Both the position numbers and the translations under genes were made by a program. The notes under the pieces were generated by a model. The model had not been told where the DNA came from. It made no database searches and was given only the letters and a program-made list of their open reading frames with translations. This document shows positions 22,392 to 33,300 of a stretch of 64,000 bases of DNA, in pieces; position 1 is the first letter of the stretch, and each line of letters opens with the position of its first letter. The DNA comes from Eudorina sp. 2006-703-Eu-15 (lineage: Eukaryota > Chlorophyta > Chlorophyceae > Chlamydomonadales > Volvocaceae), in the NCBI GenBank assembly GCA_003117195.1, contig BDSI01000064.1:1-64000 (forward strand). Direction: 5' to 3'.

Positions 22392-23255
22392 GTGCGATTG
22401 CGAGCCACCGTCCGCGTGCCCGTCGCCGCCAATCGTGGACCCGACCCCTTCATGTCTGAGCTGGCGGCCGAGCTGGCCCTGTGGCCACGCCGCCGGCGCC
22501 GGCAGACCGCATGGGTGGCGGCCCCGCCGCCGCCGAGCTGTCTGCGCACCGCCCCGCCCCGGGCCCGGACAGGCTGCCCGGGCGGCGCCGCGCTGCTTGA
22601 CGGCTCGGGGTCTGGCGGTTCGCTGGTGCGATCGATTTCTTTGGCATGGCGCCCTACCTGCTTCGTGCGCGGCATGCCCCTATGGCAGGATGAACATGTC
22701 GGTCTGCGCCTGTACGGCGAGCGAGCAGCTTTATTGCTGGTCCCCCTTGCAACGTCGCATCCTGAGCTCATGTACAACGAGTGGGACACTGCTTTTGATC
22801 GCGCACGCCTTGTTTCGATCGCGGTGGCTGTCGCGGCGGACGTTTGGGCCCGCCTGGCGTCCTTTGAGGCGCTCGGCATAGCGGTTCCCCACGGAACTGG
22901 AGCTCCGTGCCGGCCGGCCGCCCCTTTCTGTGGGGGGTGTCGGGGCGTGTTGGTCTTTCGAGGCCCCCGGACGTCGCCTCCCCGCCCGGGCGTCCAGGAC
23001 CCAATACTTCACGCGACCTGTTGGCGCTCTTGGGTCTTCCGTGTTGAACTGTTAGTCTGAGATGGTGTGTGCACAGCTACGCGCTGCGAAAATGCAAAAC
23101 ACAAGGGTTTGACGTTCAATGACTGAAGGTCGCGTGACGTACTGCTTCACAGACACCTCCTCAACCCCCAGCGCAGCCTACAATGAACAGTGAGGAAGCT
23201 TGAGCTGTCACCGATGACCCGCACGTAGGGTCCGCTGCAATATCCTTAATGATAA
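22392..23255 (+). mobile_element. Second 5'-truncated LINE 3' end
   Basis: The frame 22392-23060 ends with WDTAFDRARLVSIAVAVAAD, then VWARLASFEALGIAVPHG and CGGCRGVLVFRGP. The segment ADVWARLASFEALGIAV aligns with ADFWSRLYDFAELGVPV of the element at 9267, and both run into an RGP motif. After ~150 bp comes the tail (ACCGATGACCCGCACGTAGG, then GTCCGCTGCAATATCC and TTAATGATA), preceded by AGGAAGC and AGCTGTC as in the 10110 copy. The shared architecture supports one LINE clade with diverged members. It lacks the RT core and is presumed inactive. Confidence 0.5.
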
Positions 23256-24678
23256 AAGCCTATCAACAGCACTTGACCAGATGTCTAGACAGCTCTAAAC
23301 AATCGCACTACGGTACCTGATTTACACGCTCCGCGCCGTGACACTTTCACGGGCTTCGTCTCGCCTCACAGATGCGCACCGCATGTGGCGCACGTGTGTG
23401 TGATTGAATGAATGAACGTCACAGCGAATTGCAGTGCCGCTGTGTAATTATTGGCGTACCGTCCCCCCCTTCTGTCCCTGTCTCTATTAATGGCCCCTAC
23501 AGCCCTCACCGAGCACACGCAGTCGCGCAGTCGCGCAGTCGCGCACACAACTAAACCCCCCGCCGCTGGTGATCTCCCCCGCACACTGCCGTCCGTCCGT
23601 ACGGTGCAATACCTTGCATGAGCATCATACCGTTACGACGGATGGCCGCGAGGTGACCCTTTGGGTCCCCCTACGAGGAGGGGTGCAACGACGCAAAATC
23701 GATTCATCCACGTACGGGACCCCTAGGGGACCGACACCGATTCAATCCAAACATCACCCCCACCTCCAGGCGCTGTTGGTGGTGGGAAGATTGGGCGATG
23801 CGCGGTGCAGTGCTTCACACGGCTTCACCTGCAACCTGGAACGGCGTCCGGGCGTGTTTAGAGAAGAGACCCGCCCGACCCCAACCAAGCACCGCGTCCG
23901 GGCAGTGTGTCTGCGCTTTGAATGGCCCCTACGTGATGTCACGGCGCAGCAGCCCCCTCCCTGGAATAAACACCTGGGTGTCATCGGCGACAGCCGAAGC
24001 CTCCCCACCTCGTCCTACGCCATTCATAATGCCTGCCAGCAAGGCAAGAGCATGTCTGCGGTTTCAGCTACGTCCGCGAGTGTGTGCGCCTCCGGCCCCC
24101 TGCAGCTACAGCAGCTCAGCCCTTTCCCGTCCAACGAGTATCGAGTCCGTGATGCGCTCGTTGCTCCCCGTACCGTGCCGTATCGTGTCGTGCCGTGCCG
24201 TGTCGTGTCGTGCAGTGTCGAGTCGTCGCCTGCCGTACAAGGATCATACATCATAGGTCGTGCGTCTGTCAGCGCGTCCGTCGGTGCGTTCTGTCAGCCC
24301 TCCCTCTCATCCCTCTCATCCCTCCAGATGCCTCCTGGCGGGGGGTGGCGCCGTTTTCGTTGCGGTTTCGTTGCTCCCCCTGGAGAGCCCTAGGCCTCTC
24401 CGGGGCCGGCACGGGAGAGGTCGGATCGATGGGCGCTGCCACGCCGCGGGCTGGGGCCGCAGCACCGGTGGCTTCACGAGCGGCGCGCGTCGTCATTCAA
24501 CGACCCCCCCGGGCTGCTACTCAGGACGTACCCGCTCAGAGACCCGTGGGTCGCTCCTGGCGAGGGTACACCACACGGGGCGCATTGGGGCAAGAGGTGC
24601 GGCGCTCAGTAAGCCTCCGGGGCGGGGCGGGGTGCGGGGTGCCGGGCGCGGGGCGCGGTGTGCGGGGTGCGGTGTGCA
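23256..24678. other. Intergenic region, 3' flank of the ABC ATPase gene
   Basis: Holds a minus-oriented ATTC-type LINE tail near 23399 and short tandem repeats: CGCAGT units near 23520-23545 and GTGCC/GTGTC units near 24178-24215. Open frames here show no domain. Confidence 0.4.
23399..23425 (-). repeat. LINE tail remnant of the (ATTC)n type
   Basis: On the minus strand: TTCGCTGTGACGTTCATTCA followed by TTCAATC. This is the same 3' core with a CATT rather than an AAT microsatellite. Confidence 0.45.
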
Positions 24679-25400
24679 TCAGGGCACACCCCGCTGCGGG
24701 CCACGCAGCGCCGACGGCGACGGCGGGGATTGCGGCGACGGCGGCGACAGCACGTCGGGGTAGCCGTACGGCAGGTCACCGTCGCTGCAGTCCAGAAGCT
24801 CCGCCGGCCGGCCGGCCGGGGCAAGGCCCGTTGTCCCCACCGGGATGCTGCCGCCGATGCCGCCGCCGCCGCCGTTCACTCCAGAGCCCCGGTGGTCCCC
24901 CAGCAGCGCAAGGCTGGGACCAGGCAGCGAGGAATGCTTGGCGGCGGAGGCGGAGGCGGCGGCTCCGCCGCCGCCGCTGATGGCGGACCCAGAGACGTCG
25001 ATGTCGGCGGCGCCGCCGCTGGCGCTGCTGCTGTCGGCGGCGGTGGCGGAGAGCGGCGGCGGCGGCGACGGCGGCGGCAGCGACGTGGGCGGCAGGGGCG
25101 GCGGCGGCGGCAGGTGCACGAGGGTGGCCAGGGGGAGGTCCAGGATGCGGCCGCTGACGCGGGCTGGCTGATGCGGGTCGTGGGTGACCCAGACCAGGGC
25201 GGCGCCGCAGGTGGCCAGCACCCGCTCCACCCTGTGGTACGGCAGCAGCCGCGTCGACGTCAAGTTCAAAACCCCAGGAGTGACACGGCGGACGACGGCA
25301 GGTCTCGCGGACTGCCTGCTTGGTTACGGAGGGGGACGGACCCGGCGAAGGGCAGGTCTTTGTGTCCCCGGAACTGCCACCGCCCGCCGCCACACATACA

Positions 25401-25440
<40 letters not shown>

Positions 25441-26346
25441 CGGGTTTCTTTTCTCTGCTAAAGACACGCGAATGCACCGGCTCAGTTTTCTTTTACATGC
25501 GCGTGCACACCTGAGTGTGGAGAGGGGGTCGCAGGCGCTGGTGGGCTCGTCCAGCAGCAGCACCGAGGGGCCCAGAGCCAGGGCCAGAGCCAAGGCCACC
25601 CGCTGGGACTGACCGCCCTGAGGTTGGGGCGGAGGGGCGGAGGGGCGGAGGAGGGGGCAGGAGCGAGGGCAGCGGAGGGTGTAGGAAATGGGTACACAAA
25701 TTGGGCCTGCGCTGCTGCCAGAGCAAGAAATCCGAACTGGATACGGGGCAGGGGAGGGAGTGATGTGTCCGTTTGCGGGTACAGGCGTATACCGCTAGCT
25801 CTAGCCCTAGTTGGATCCCCGCTTGCATCGCGCGCCGGTGGTGGCGCGGCCGTCTTATGTTCGTTGCCGATTGCGGTCCCACTTCCCACTTCCCGCTTTC
25901 TCCGGTCAGTATGCTGTGTGCAGGTTGACTGGTACGTACATTGTTCCCTGGGTTGGGTCGTCGGGGGCTGCTGTGCTGACAACACACTCGCCCGCGCGGG
26001 TCTCCTCGCTGTGCACACACACACACACACACACACACGCCTTGGAGCCCGGACGCTGGCACCGTAATCTCGACGTTCCTCCCCAGCTGCATCTCCAGCA
26101 ACCGGTTTGACCTCGGGCTGGGTCGGGTCCTGCTGTCCCTTGCATGTCCGTCGCAGCCCCGCGTAAGCCGCCCGCACCGCCGCGACTATCCATTACGGGG
26201 ACACAATGTCTTTGCTTCTGCTTTATCGCATGTCGCCCCTCTTTTCTATATACACGTCCCCGGCCTGTCGGCAATGCGCAGCCAACGGCCTCGCTCGTCC
26301 GCGTGCGCAATTAGGGTCCTCGCAAGTCGTGTCTCTCGGTTTATTT

Positions 26347-26381
<35 letters not shown>

Positions 26382-27601
26382 AGCGCGCGCGGAGGTGCCC
26401 CAGGTGGTCCAGGTGGCCCCGGTGGCTCCTTAGGGCTCCCAAGCACCCGGGACGAGTCGCCGCATGCCCCTCTGCCCCCTCGGTCCGTCTCACATCGCAT
26501 CCCCGCTCCCACCCGACCCCTCCCGCACCTCCCGCACCTCCCGCCCCTCCCGCCCCTCCGTCCCCACCCCTCCCGCCCCTCCCACCCCTCCCGCCCCCTC
26601 ACCGACAGCTCCGCCCACTGCTGGTTGAGCACCACCTGCTCCAGCCCCAGTGCGGCCACCAGCGCCGGCAGGTCCCCCCGCGGTCGGGCCCGCTGCGCCG
26701 CGAAGCGCTGCGCCTGGAAGTAGAGCTCCGCGGGGGTGCCCCTCAGGCTGGTGGCCCGGGACTGGGGCACGTAACTGACGGCGGTCCGCCAGGCGGGGTA
26801 GCCCATCTGGGGGGGAGGGCTGCCGTGGAGCAGCAGGGTGCCGCCCTGTTGGGGAGGTGAGGTGAGGTGGGAGGAAGGGGCCAGGAGGTGGCGGGAGGAA
26901 GGGGGCTGGAGCTGGGAGGTGGTGGCAGGAGGTGGGGAGGGGTGAAGTGGGGCCCTTGGAGGGGTGCGTGGGGTCAGGACTGGAGTGGGGGTGGCATTGG
27001 GGTGCAGAGAAGGGTGGAGCTGAGGATGGCGGTTGGGATGAGTTGGGAAAGGGGTTCTAGGGATGTGTGTTGGGACGGAGGGTTGGGGAGCCAAGGGCCG
27101 GAGCACGTTGTGACAGGAAAGGCGAGTCTGCTGGGCGGGTAGAAGCGCGGGCGGGTAGAAGGGTGGGCGCTGAGGAAGCGGTCGGGGAGGGAAGGTTGGG
27201 AGGGGAGCGTCCTGGAGAGGGGCTGTGGGCCGCCCGAGGGCCCCGGCGTAACTAGGTCCAGGGGGAGAGGTGGGGGCGTGATGGTGGGGGCGGAGGCAGG
27301 CGGGGGGTGCGGGCGTTGGGGTGAGGCCCAGGGGGGCCGGGGCGGGGCTCTTCCCCGCGCATCCCCGCGCATCATCGGGCCAATGTCTCGCGGGGTCGCA
27401 ACCTCCCTCGCCGCATTCACCGCAGCGCACCTGCGGCTGGTCGAGGCAAGCGAGGGCCCTCAAGAGGAGCGATTTGCCCACTCCGCTCGGACCGCGGACG
27501 AACAGGATCTGCCCGGGCTCCAGCGCAAAGGAGATGTTGGTCAGGATGTTCCGGTCGGCAACATCGCGACGGAGGTTGCGAACTTCAAAAAGTGGTGCCA
27601 T
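24679..27601 (-). CDS. ABC transporter ATP-binding protein, STAR1/FetA (YbbL) type
   Basis: Four exons, all phases closing: 27601-27431, 26845-26603, 25617-25511 and 25231-24679, giving 357 residues. A complete single nucleotide-binding domain is visible: Walker A GPSGVGKS (37-44), Q-loop in YVPQS (Gln85), signature LSGGQ (137-141, reconstituted exactly across the exon 2/3 junction), Walker [10 protein letters not shown] (Asp161-Glu162) and H-loop VTHD (His191). There is no membrane domain, so it must pair with a separate permease. Short length, [11 protein letters not shown] and the WVTHDP ending resemble FetA/YbbL and plant STAR1, whose partner is FetB/ALS3; the partner is not in this window. 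Transport of iron, a UDP-sugar or another substrate is therefore only inferred. Residues from about 215 onward are a low-complexity Ala/Gly/Pro/Ser tail not found in bacterial homologues. Confidence 0.85.
25391..25438. repeat. (CA)n microsatellite in ABC ATPase intron 3
   Basis: Long alternating CA run with two CATA interruptions. Confidence 0.9.
25680..25736 (+). repeat. Dispersed intronic repeat, copy 8
   Basis: GTGTAGGAAATGGGTACACA, then CTGCGCTGCTGCCAGAGCA and AGAAATCCG. It lies in intron 2 of the ABC ATPase gene, far from the cluster in the GAF gene, which shows the family is dispersed. Confidence 0.6.
26013..26038. repeat. (CA)n microsatellite
   Basis: CA run in intron 2 of the ABC ATPase gene. 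Confidence 0.85.
26350..26378. repeat. (CA)n microsatellite
   Basis: Third CA run of the gene, also in intron 2. Confidence 0.85.
27356..27426 (-). repeat. Repeat R2, copy 1 (start of ABC ATPase intron 1)
   Basis: On the minus strand it runs from GGTGAATGCGGCGAG to ACATTGGCCCGATGATGCGC and closely matches 28556-28622. It begins only a few bases inside intron 1. Confidence 0.6.
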
Positions 27602-28555
27602 CGGCCGTGCGCAAATAATACTTTAAAAATATGTTACTCCGCATACGAGAGGTTCAACCGTTCGTTCGGGCCCTGGCGCCGGTGTTGATGCGGACATTGC
27701 GCGTGTCTCCGAAACAACCAATCGCTCTGTCAAGAAATAGCACATATCAAACGTCTCATTCCTCGTCCTTGTCGGAAGCAGTTATTCCGAGCTGTGTCTT
27801 TGCACGTTTCTTTGGTGACAACTTTAGGCAAAGTGACCGTGAGACTGACGCCTGCGGTTAAAACGAAGATTTATCGGTACTACTGTTGCGTCGCATAGTG
27901 GCAAGGTTGGAAGGAGCCAGGATGTCAACAGGTCACTTACTGCAAACTGGACGAACCACGGGACGATCGCCACCCGATTTGCGCTCTCTGATATGTACCT
28001 CAACAAAAACTAAAATTACATCGGCGGACCCGCCATCCATTCTCATCACCGTTCCCATTTTCGAAGCCTCGACTGCCCGAGGGGCGACGCGCCCTCCCGT
28101 GCGGGATTTCGCCGGACGACACCGGTACTCCATCCCCATCAGGTTCAAACCACTCCCCTCCACAGAGACACCGCCGCACCGCAAAGGGCATATCCTAACA
28201 GCACACGAACCTGCTCTGGGCCCCAACGGACCATCCGCGTCATACCCTGCACCCCACATCTACCGTACCCACAGGAGCGTCCGCCCGTCTTCTCAGCCGT
28301 ACAGTGTCGTACCGTCTCATGAGGAGCCGACACGCAATGGTCCGTCATGCTCCGGTACAACAAAACGGGGTCCGCCGTCAACACAGGGATCAACCGGTCG
28401 CACACCGCCTCAGGTTGGGCGGTAACCCGCCAGTCCGCCAGACCGCCACCCCTTCGGAAGGGTTAAGACAAGAGTAGGGGCTAGGGGGGTCGGAGATTAC
28501 GTCTCGCGGGCCACCGACGGGTTCCGGGGGGTGGAGGACGGGGGACGGGGCTCCA

Positions 28556-28622
28556 TCCCCGCGCATCATCGGGCCGATGTCCCGCGGGGTTCCGACCCCC
28601 TCACTCGCCGCATTCACCGATC
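28556..28622 (-). repeat. Repeat R2, copy 2
   Basis: On the minus strand it runs from GGTGAATGCGGCGAG through CCCCGCGGGACATCGGCCCG to ATGATGCGCGGGG. It matches the copy in ABC ATPase intron 1 with a few substitutions. Confidence 0.6.
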
Positions 28623-29034
28623 CGATCCCGTAACACACGTCGTCATGGGGTCGCTCATGTGATTCGCTGCGTCGCGCTCCGTGAGCACACTCAACACGAC
28701 ACGACACGGCACGCGGTGTCACAGAACAGAGCCGAGGCTCGAGAGCTCGATTCGATGTGCGCCTCTTCATGTCGCCCTCTCCCGTCTGCCCGCCCTGCTG
28801 CGCTCACTGCGCCCCTCCCCCGTCTCCCCCTCCTCCTCCTCCTCCTCCTGTGCTCCAGTGGTGCCCGGGTGCCCACCTCCGTCCGCCGTCCTCCGCCCTT
28901 GGCCCTCCGTCCTCCGTCCTCTGTCCCCCTCCCTCCTCCAGCAACCCCGCCCTGCTGGCCAGCACCGCCCAAGGCCCAACCCGCATCCAGACACCCGCAA
29001 TTCCCAGACAGGCTCAACCTCCACCTCTTCATGT

Positions 29035-29061
29035 CAACCCCAACCCCAACCCCAACCCCAA
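29035..29061. repeat. (CAACCC)n tandem repeat
   Basis: Four to five hexamer units. It is not the TTTTAGGG type used by Chlamydomonas telomeres. Confidence 0.75.
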
Positions 29062-30363
29062 CATCAACATCAACCTTGAGCCTCCCCGGGACTGCGGGCA
29101 CCAGCCCATCCGGTGGTCTCTGTGCCCCTGACTGCCCCCAAAGAGGGGCGCCGCGCATTGGGGTGCCTTCTTCGCCAAAGCGCCTACGTAACCGCCCTCC
29201 GCGGTACGACACAAACACACATACTCTATCTTCCTCTTGTTCTTCTTCTTCTTCTTCACCACTGCCTCGTGTATGTACGACTCCCATATGACCACGTGCG
29301 TCGTCGGCCGCCGCCTCCGTACACCTCCTTGAAACTCCGCTGCATTCTCCTCCGTGCCCCAAAACATAAAACCATACAACGCAGCGCAACATCGTACACG
29401 TACAGCGTCTCTGCCCCTCAGTTGTGTTTTAGTGTACAGCAAGACATTTTCCAACTGGGTGCAACAGACAAATCAGATCAGGCAATGATCAGGCGCCCTG
29501 GCAAATGTACACAAGGCTGGTTGGCTCCAGGCAGGGGCTCTGGTTCAAAGCCTCTGATTAAAATCTTGATATCGTACAGTTGTACGACCAACTACGCGAT
29601 GAAGAGTTCGCCGGGCAGCAGGTCCGCCGGGTCATGAAACACGGGGTCACGCAACACACAGCGGGCCGCACGACGACCGTACGACAACGACCAACCGTTT
29701 CTCTGCGATGGCATGTCGCATCGTCGCATCGCCGCCACACCGCGCCGTAGCGGGGAGAAAACTGGGTGGTGGCGCGGTCCATATCGCTTCACCTGTAACT
29801 GCTAACCGCCAACCGCTAACGGTCAACAGAATACCGTCGGCTTGTCACCCGGGGGTGAAGGAGAGGCAACAGTCCCCGCGCTCTCAAAACCACCTCTCCT
29901 CTGGGAAGGGGAAAGGGGAAATCTTCGCCGCCATGAATGCACCCGGAACCGATGCAGCCCATGAATGCAGTCACCAGTCACCACCCTTCGCGTCTCGGTG
30001 TGTCTCTCCTCGAGTGGCCCCTTCCCTCCAACTCTCCGTCAGCTCTTCTCGTCGACCCAGGACAGGTTGCTCCATGGACGGCACGTGCCTGCCAGATTCA
30101 CATCTCATGACCTCCTGACTCCACAGTCATAACGGTTATGGCGCAATGCAGACGACCCAAAGGAAGGATATCGCTGCGGCTGCAAGGATCGCCGTACTTA
30201 CTTGCCCTACACGCTTGCCGTACATACACGTCCTGATACCCGCGCCCTTCTCATCACATCACGTGACCGCCCCCGTACTGCTGGCTACGGCAAACAACAC
30301 AGCGCCATGGCCCATGGGGATTGTACTGTATACCGCACCTTCCGCCGTACAGAGTACGGCGGC

Positions 30364-33300
30364 TTACTTTTGGACGTACACGGCGCCCGCCGCCGCCTCG
30401 GGGCCGGGCACGGTGGGCTGTGCGGGGCCGAAGCGGGCGGTGGAGGGCAGCCAGGTGGCGGGGAAGTTGGGGTCGTACGGCGCTCCTGCGATCATGTCCG
30501 CCAGCACCCGGCCGCAGGTGAAGGTCCGGGTCATGCCGTGGCCGCTGAAACCCGCAGCCACGAACTGCGAGTAGAGGGGGAGGATCGGAAGGGCGGGATC
30601 GGAAGGGGAGGATCGGAGGAAGCGGGGGCCAGGGGCGAGGGGCGAGGGCGAGGAACGACGAGTCGGCTGGGGGTCGGGATGACAGCGGCGTCGGGCACCC
30701 AGAGGGCGAGGAGGTCGGTTCGAGTGAACCCCCCTCCCCCAAGCCGCGCGGCTCAAGGGGGGGGTTCACACATCACCTGAGGTAGGCGGATGACCGCACC
30801 CGGCTGCGGGGGCGGGGCAGTTGCCTGGAGTCCTCCACAAGTCCATAGGCTGGTGGTGGTGGTGGTGGTGGTGGTGGTGGTGGTGGTGGTGGTAGGGTCT
30901 GTAACTTGGGCTGCAAGGTGGGACTAGAAGCCTCGAACCAGACCATGTACGGTCTACCACCTTGCAACGTTTGCAAAAACAAAAGCCTGGTAGAGGTTTT
31001 TTTATAAACCCTGGGAAGACCTATAATGAGGAACCTGTAAGCTGCGATGTGCCCTGGGCAGCAGAGGATCCGGATCCGGATCCAGACCACTCGATCCGCG
31101 ACCTCTGGACACCGGGCGTCCTGCTCACCTGGCCCCGCCGGCCCGGCACCGGCCCGACGTACGGAAACCGGTCCTGTGTGAAACCCAAGATGCCGCTCCA
31201 CTCTACCTCCGGGGCCAGCTCGCTGCCGTACACCCGCGGGAAGCGCTCCGGCAGGTACGCGCGCAGCTGACGCTGTACGGCCTCGTTCAGAGAGGCGTCG
31301 TCGTACACGCCCCACTCGAGGTCGGGTACGACATCGCGGAAGCCGCCCACCACCGTACGGCCGTCCTCACGGCGCGACCAGTAGACGTAGCCGCCGCGCG
31401 CGAAGAACGCGGCGTCGAGCGGGAAGGCGGCGCCGCCGGCGGCGGGCGCGCGCGTCGCGGCCACGTGGTTGCGTACGGGTACTAGCGCCGTGCGCAGCTC
31501 CGGCAGCAGAGATGAGCCGTACGCGTTAGTACAGTGTACGACACGCCTCGCAAGGACTGTCTCGCCCGCGTCGGTCGTCACCTGGTCGGGTTAGGTGGTT
31601 GGTGGTTCTCTTCGCGGTTGGTCAGTTGGGCGTTGAGAGGCGTTGTCCGTACAAGCAGTACGGTACTAGGTTTCCCCTCTGTCTGGACCACGCAGCACGC
31701 TTGCGACTGAAATGAGAAACAAACCTGAAAAACCTGAAACTCTGAAAAATGAACCCAGAAACGAACCCAGAAACGAACCCACGCTTGGGGTGTTACTGCC
31801 GGCTGGCTGCCGACTGGGTGCTCAGCGTTGGATTGGATCGAGAGCAGGTCCCCCACCGGACTGCGCCCAACCACTCGGCCAACCAGGAGGCCAACCAGGA
31901 GGCCAACCAGGAGGCCTCTGGCGGGGCCTGGCCACTGCAGCACCCATCCCGGATATCCCGGGGGTTGCGTCGAAGTCATGATGCATACGCCACATACGCA
32001 TAGGCGCAACACGTTCACGACATTTGCACAGCAGTTGAATGCTGACTGCACGGCACAACGGTGTGGATTGTACGGCAATGTACCGCTTGGGCGAGGGTTG
32101 TACGACCGACCCGACCCGACCCCACCGGCTCGGCCCGGCCCGACCCGGCTCGACCCGACCCGACCCCACCTGCAGCAGTGGCGTCGCGGCCGCGTCCACC
32201 GCCTCCGACAGAGCTCCTCCCTGCACCGAAGGACGTTGCGATCAGGCGACCACGAGCGGCTGGCGGCATTCATGTGGACGTTCATTTCAGCACCCCTACC
32301 AACACCATCACGACGCATGGCCGGCAGGCCCGGCCAAGCGGCAACACGTCCCGAAGTTTCGACCCCACACGGGGCCCGGCTCGGCTGGGGCGGATTTCCT
32401 TCGCAAGCGCACACAAGCACATATACCCGGCCCCCGCCCGGCTCACAAGACCCAGCACCCGACCGCACGTCGCCCCTTGCCGCCCACCGCTACCGCAGCT
32501 CGCAACCGGGAGGTGCAGGGAAGTGCCGCAGCTGGGTGGCGAAGGCAGAAGAGCGGAAGTGCGGCAACAAGATGATGATGCGGTTAACCACCACCACCAC
32601 CACCACCACCACTACATAACGTAACGTTCATTCATTCAATTTTCACTAGCTAGCCCCCCGCTCGCCCGCACCCGCACCCGCACCTGGATGGGGAGGATGT
32701 TGTTGGCAGCGCCCGCCTTCGCGCCCGCCTTGCCGTACTTCCCGTTGCCGTTGCCGCCGGCCTGCCCCGCCAGCTGCCGCAGCTGCTGCGGGTGCGGGTG
32801 CGCCCCGCCGCCCGCCACCCGCAGCGCCTCCGCCGCCCCGAACAGCTCCAGGGCGGGCCGCGGCGCCCCGTCCGGCAGCGGCGTCACCGCCGCCGCGCGG
32901 GTGTTCTCAGCCAGCACCAGACCGTCCGGGGGCCCCGCCTCCGCCGCCAGCCGCGCGATGGCGTGCACCAGCCGGGCGGCCCACACGCGCGCCACGCCCG
33001 GCTGCTTGACGGCGCCGGCGAAGGCGTCCGAGCCCAGCAGAGCGCTCACCTGCCGCCGGCTCAGCGGCGCCACGTCGTTGTGGATCCCGAACTGCGGTGG
33101 TCCAGCAGGGTCAAGGCGGCGGTGGAGGTGACGGAGGTGGAGCAGGAGGTGGAGAAGGAGGTGGAGAAGGGATGACCTTGTTTTGAGGGTATAATCTGTT
33201 TTATGAGGGTGTGAGAGCTCCTGCAGCGGATTGCAGCCGTGCGGCCTCACCACCCGCTTGCATCCATCCCACCAAGTTCACTGACGCTCCAGCTCAAACG

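Larger units (their letters stand above)
27602..30363. other. Intergenic region, no supported gene
   Basis: Promoter side of the ABC ATPase gene and 3' flank of the oxidoreductase gene. It contains the second R2 copy, a CAACCC tandem run, pyrimidine-rich CTCCTCCT stretches near 28830 and an AAGAAG-type run (minus strand) near 29240. No conserved coding sequence recognised. Confidence 0.45.

Noticed and set aside
29035..29061. CAACCC hexamers as interstitial telomere repeat
   Set aside because: The unit does not match the TTTTAGGG or TTTAGGG types of green algae and plants, and the run is short.
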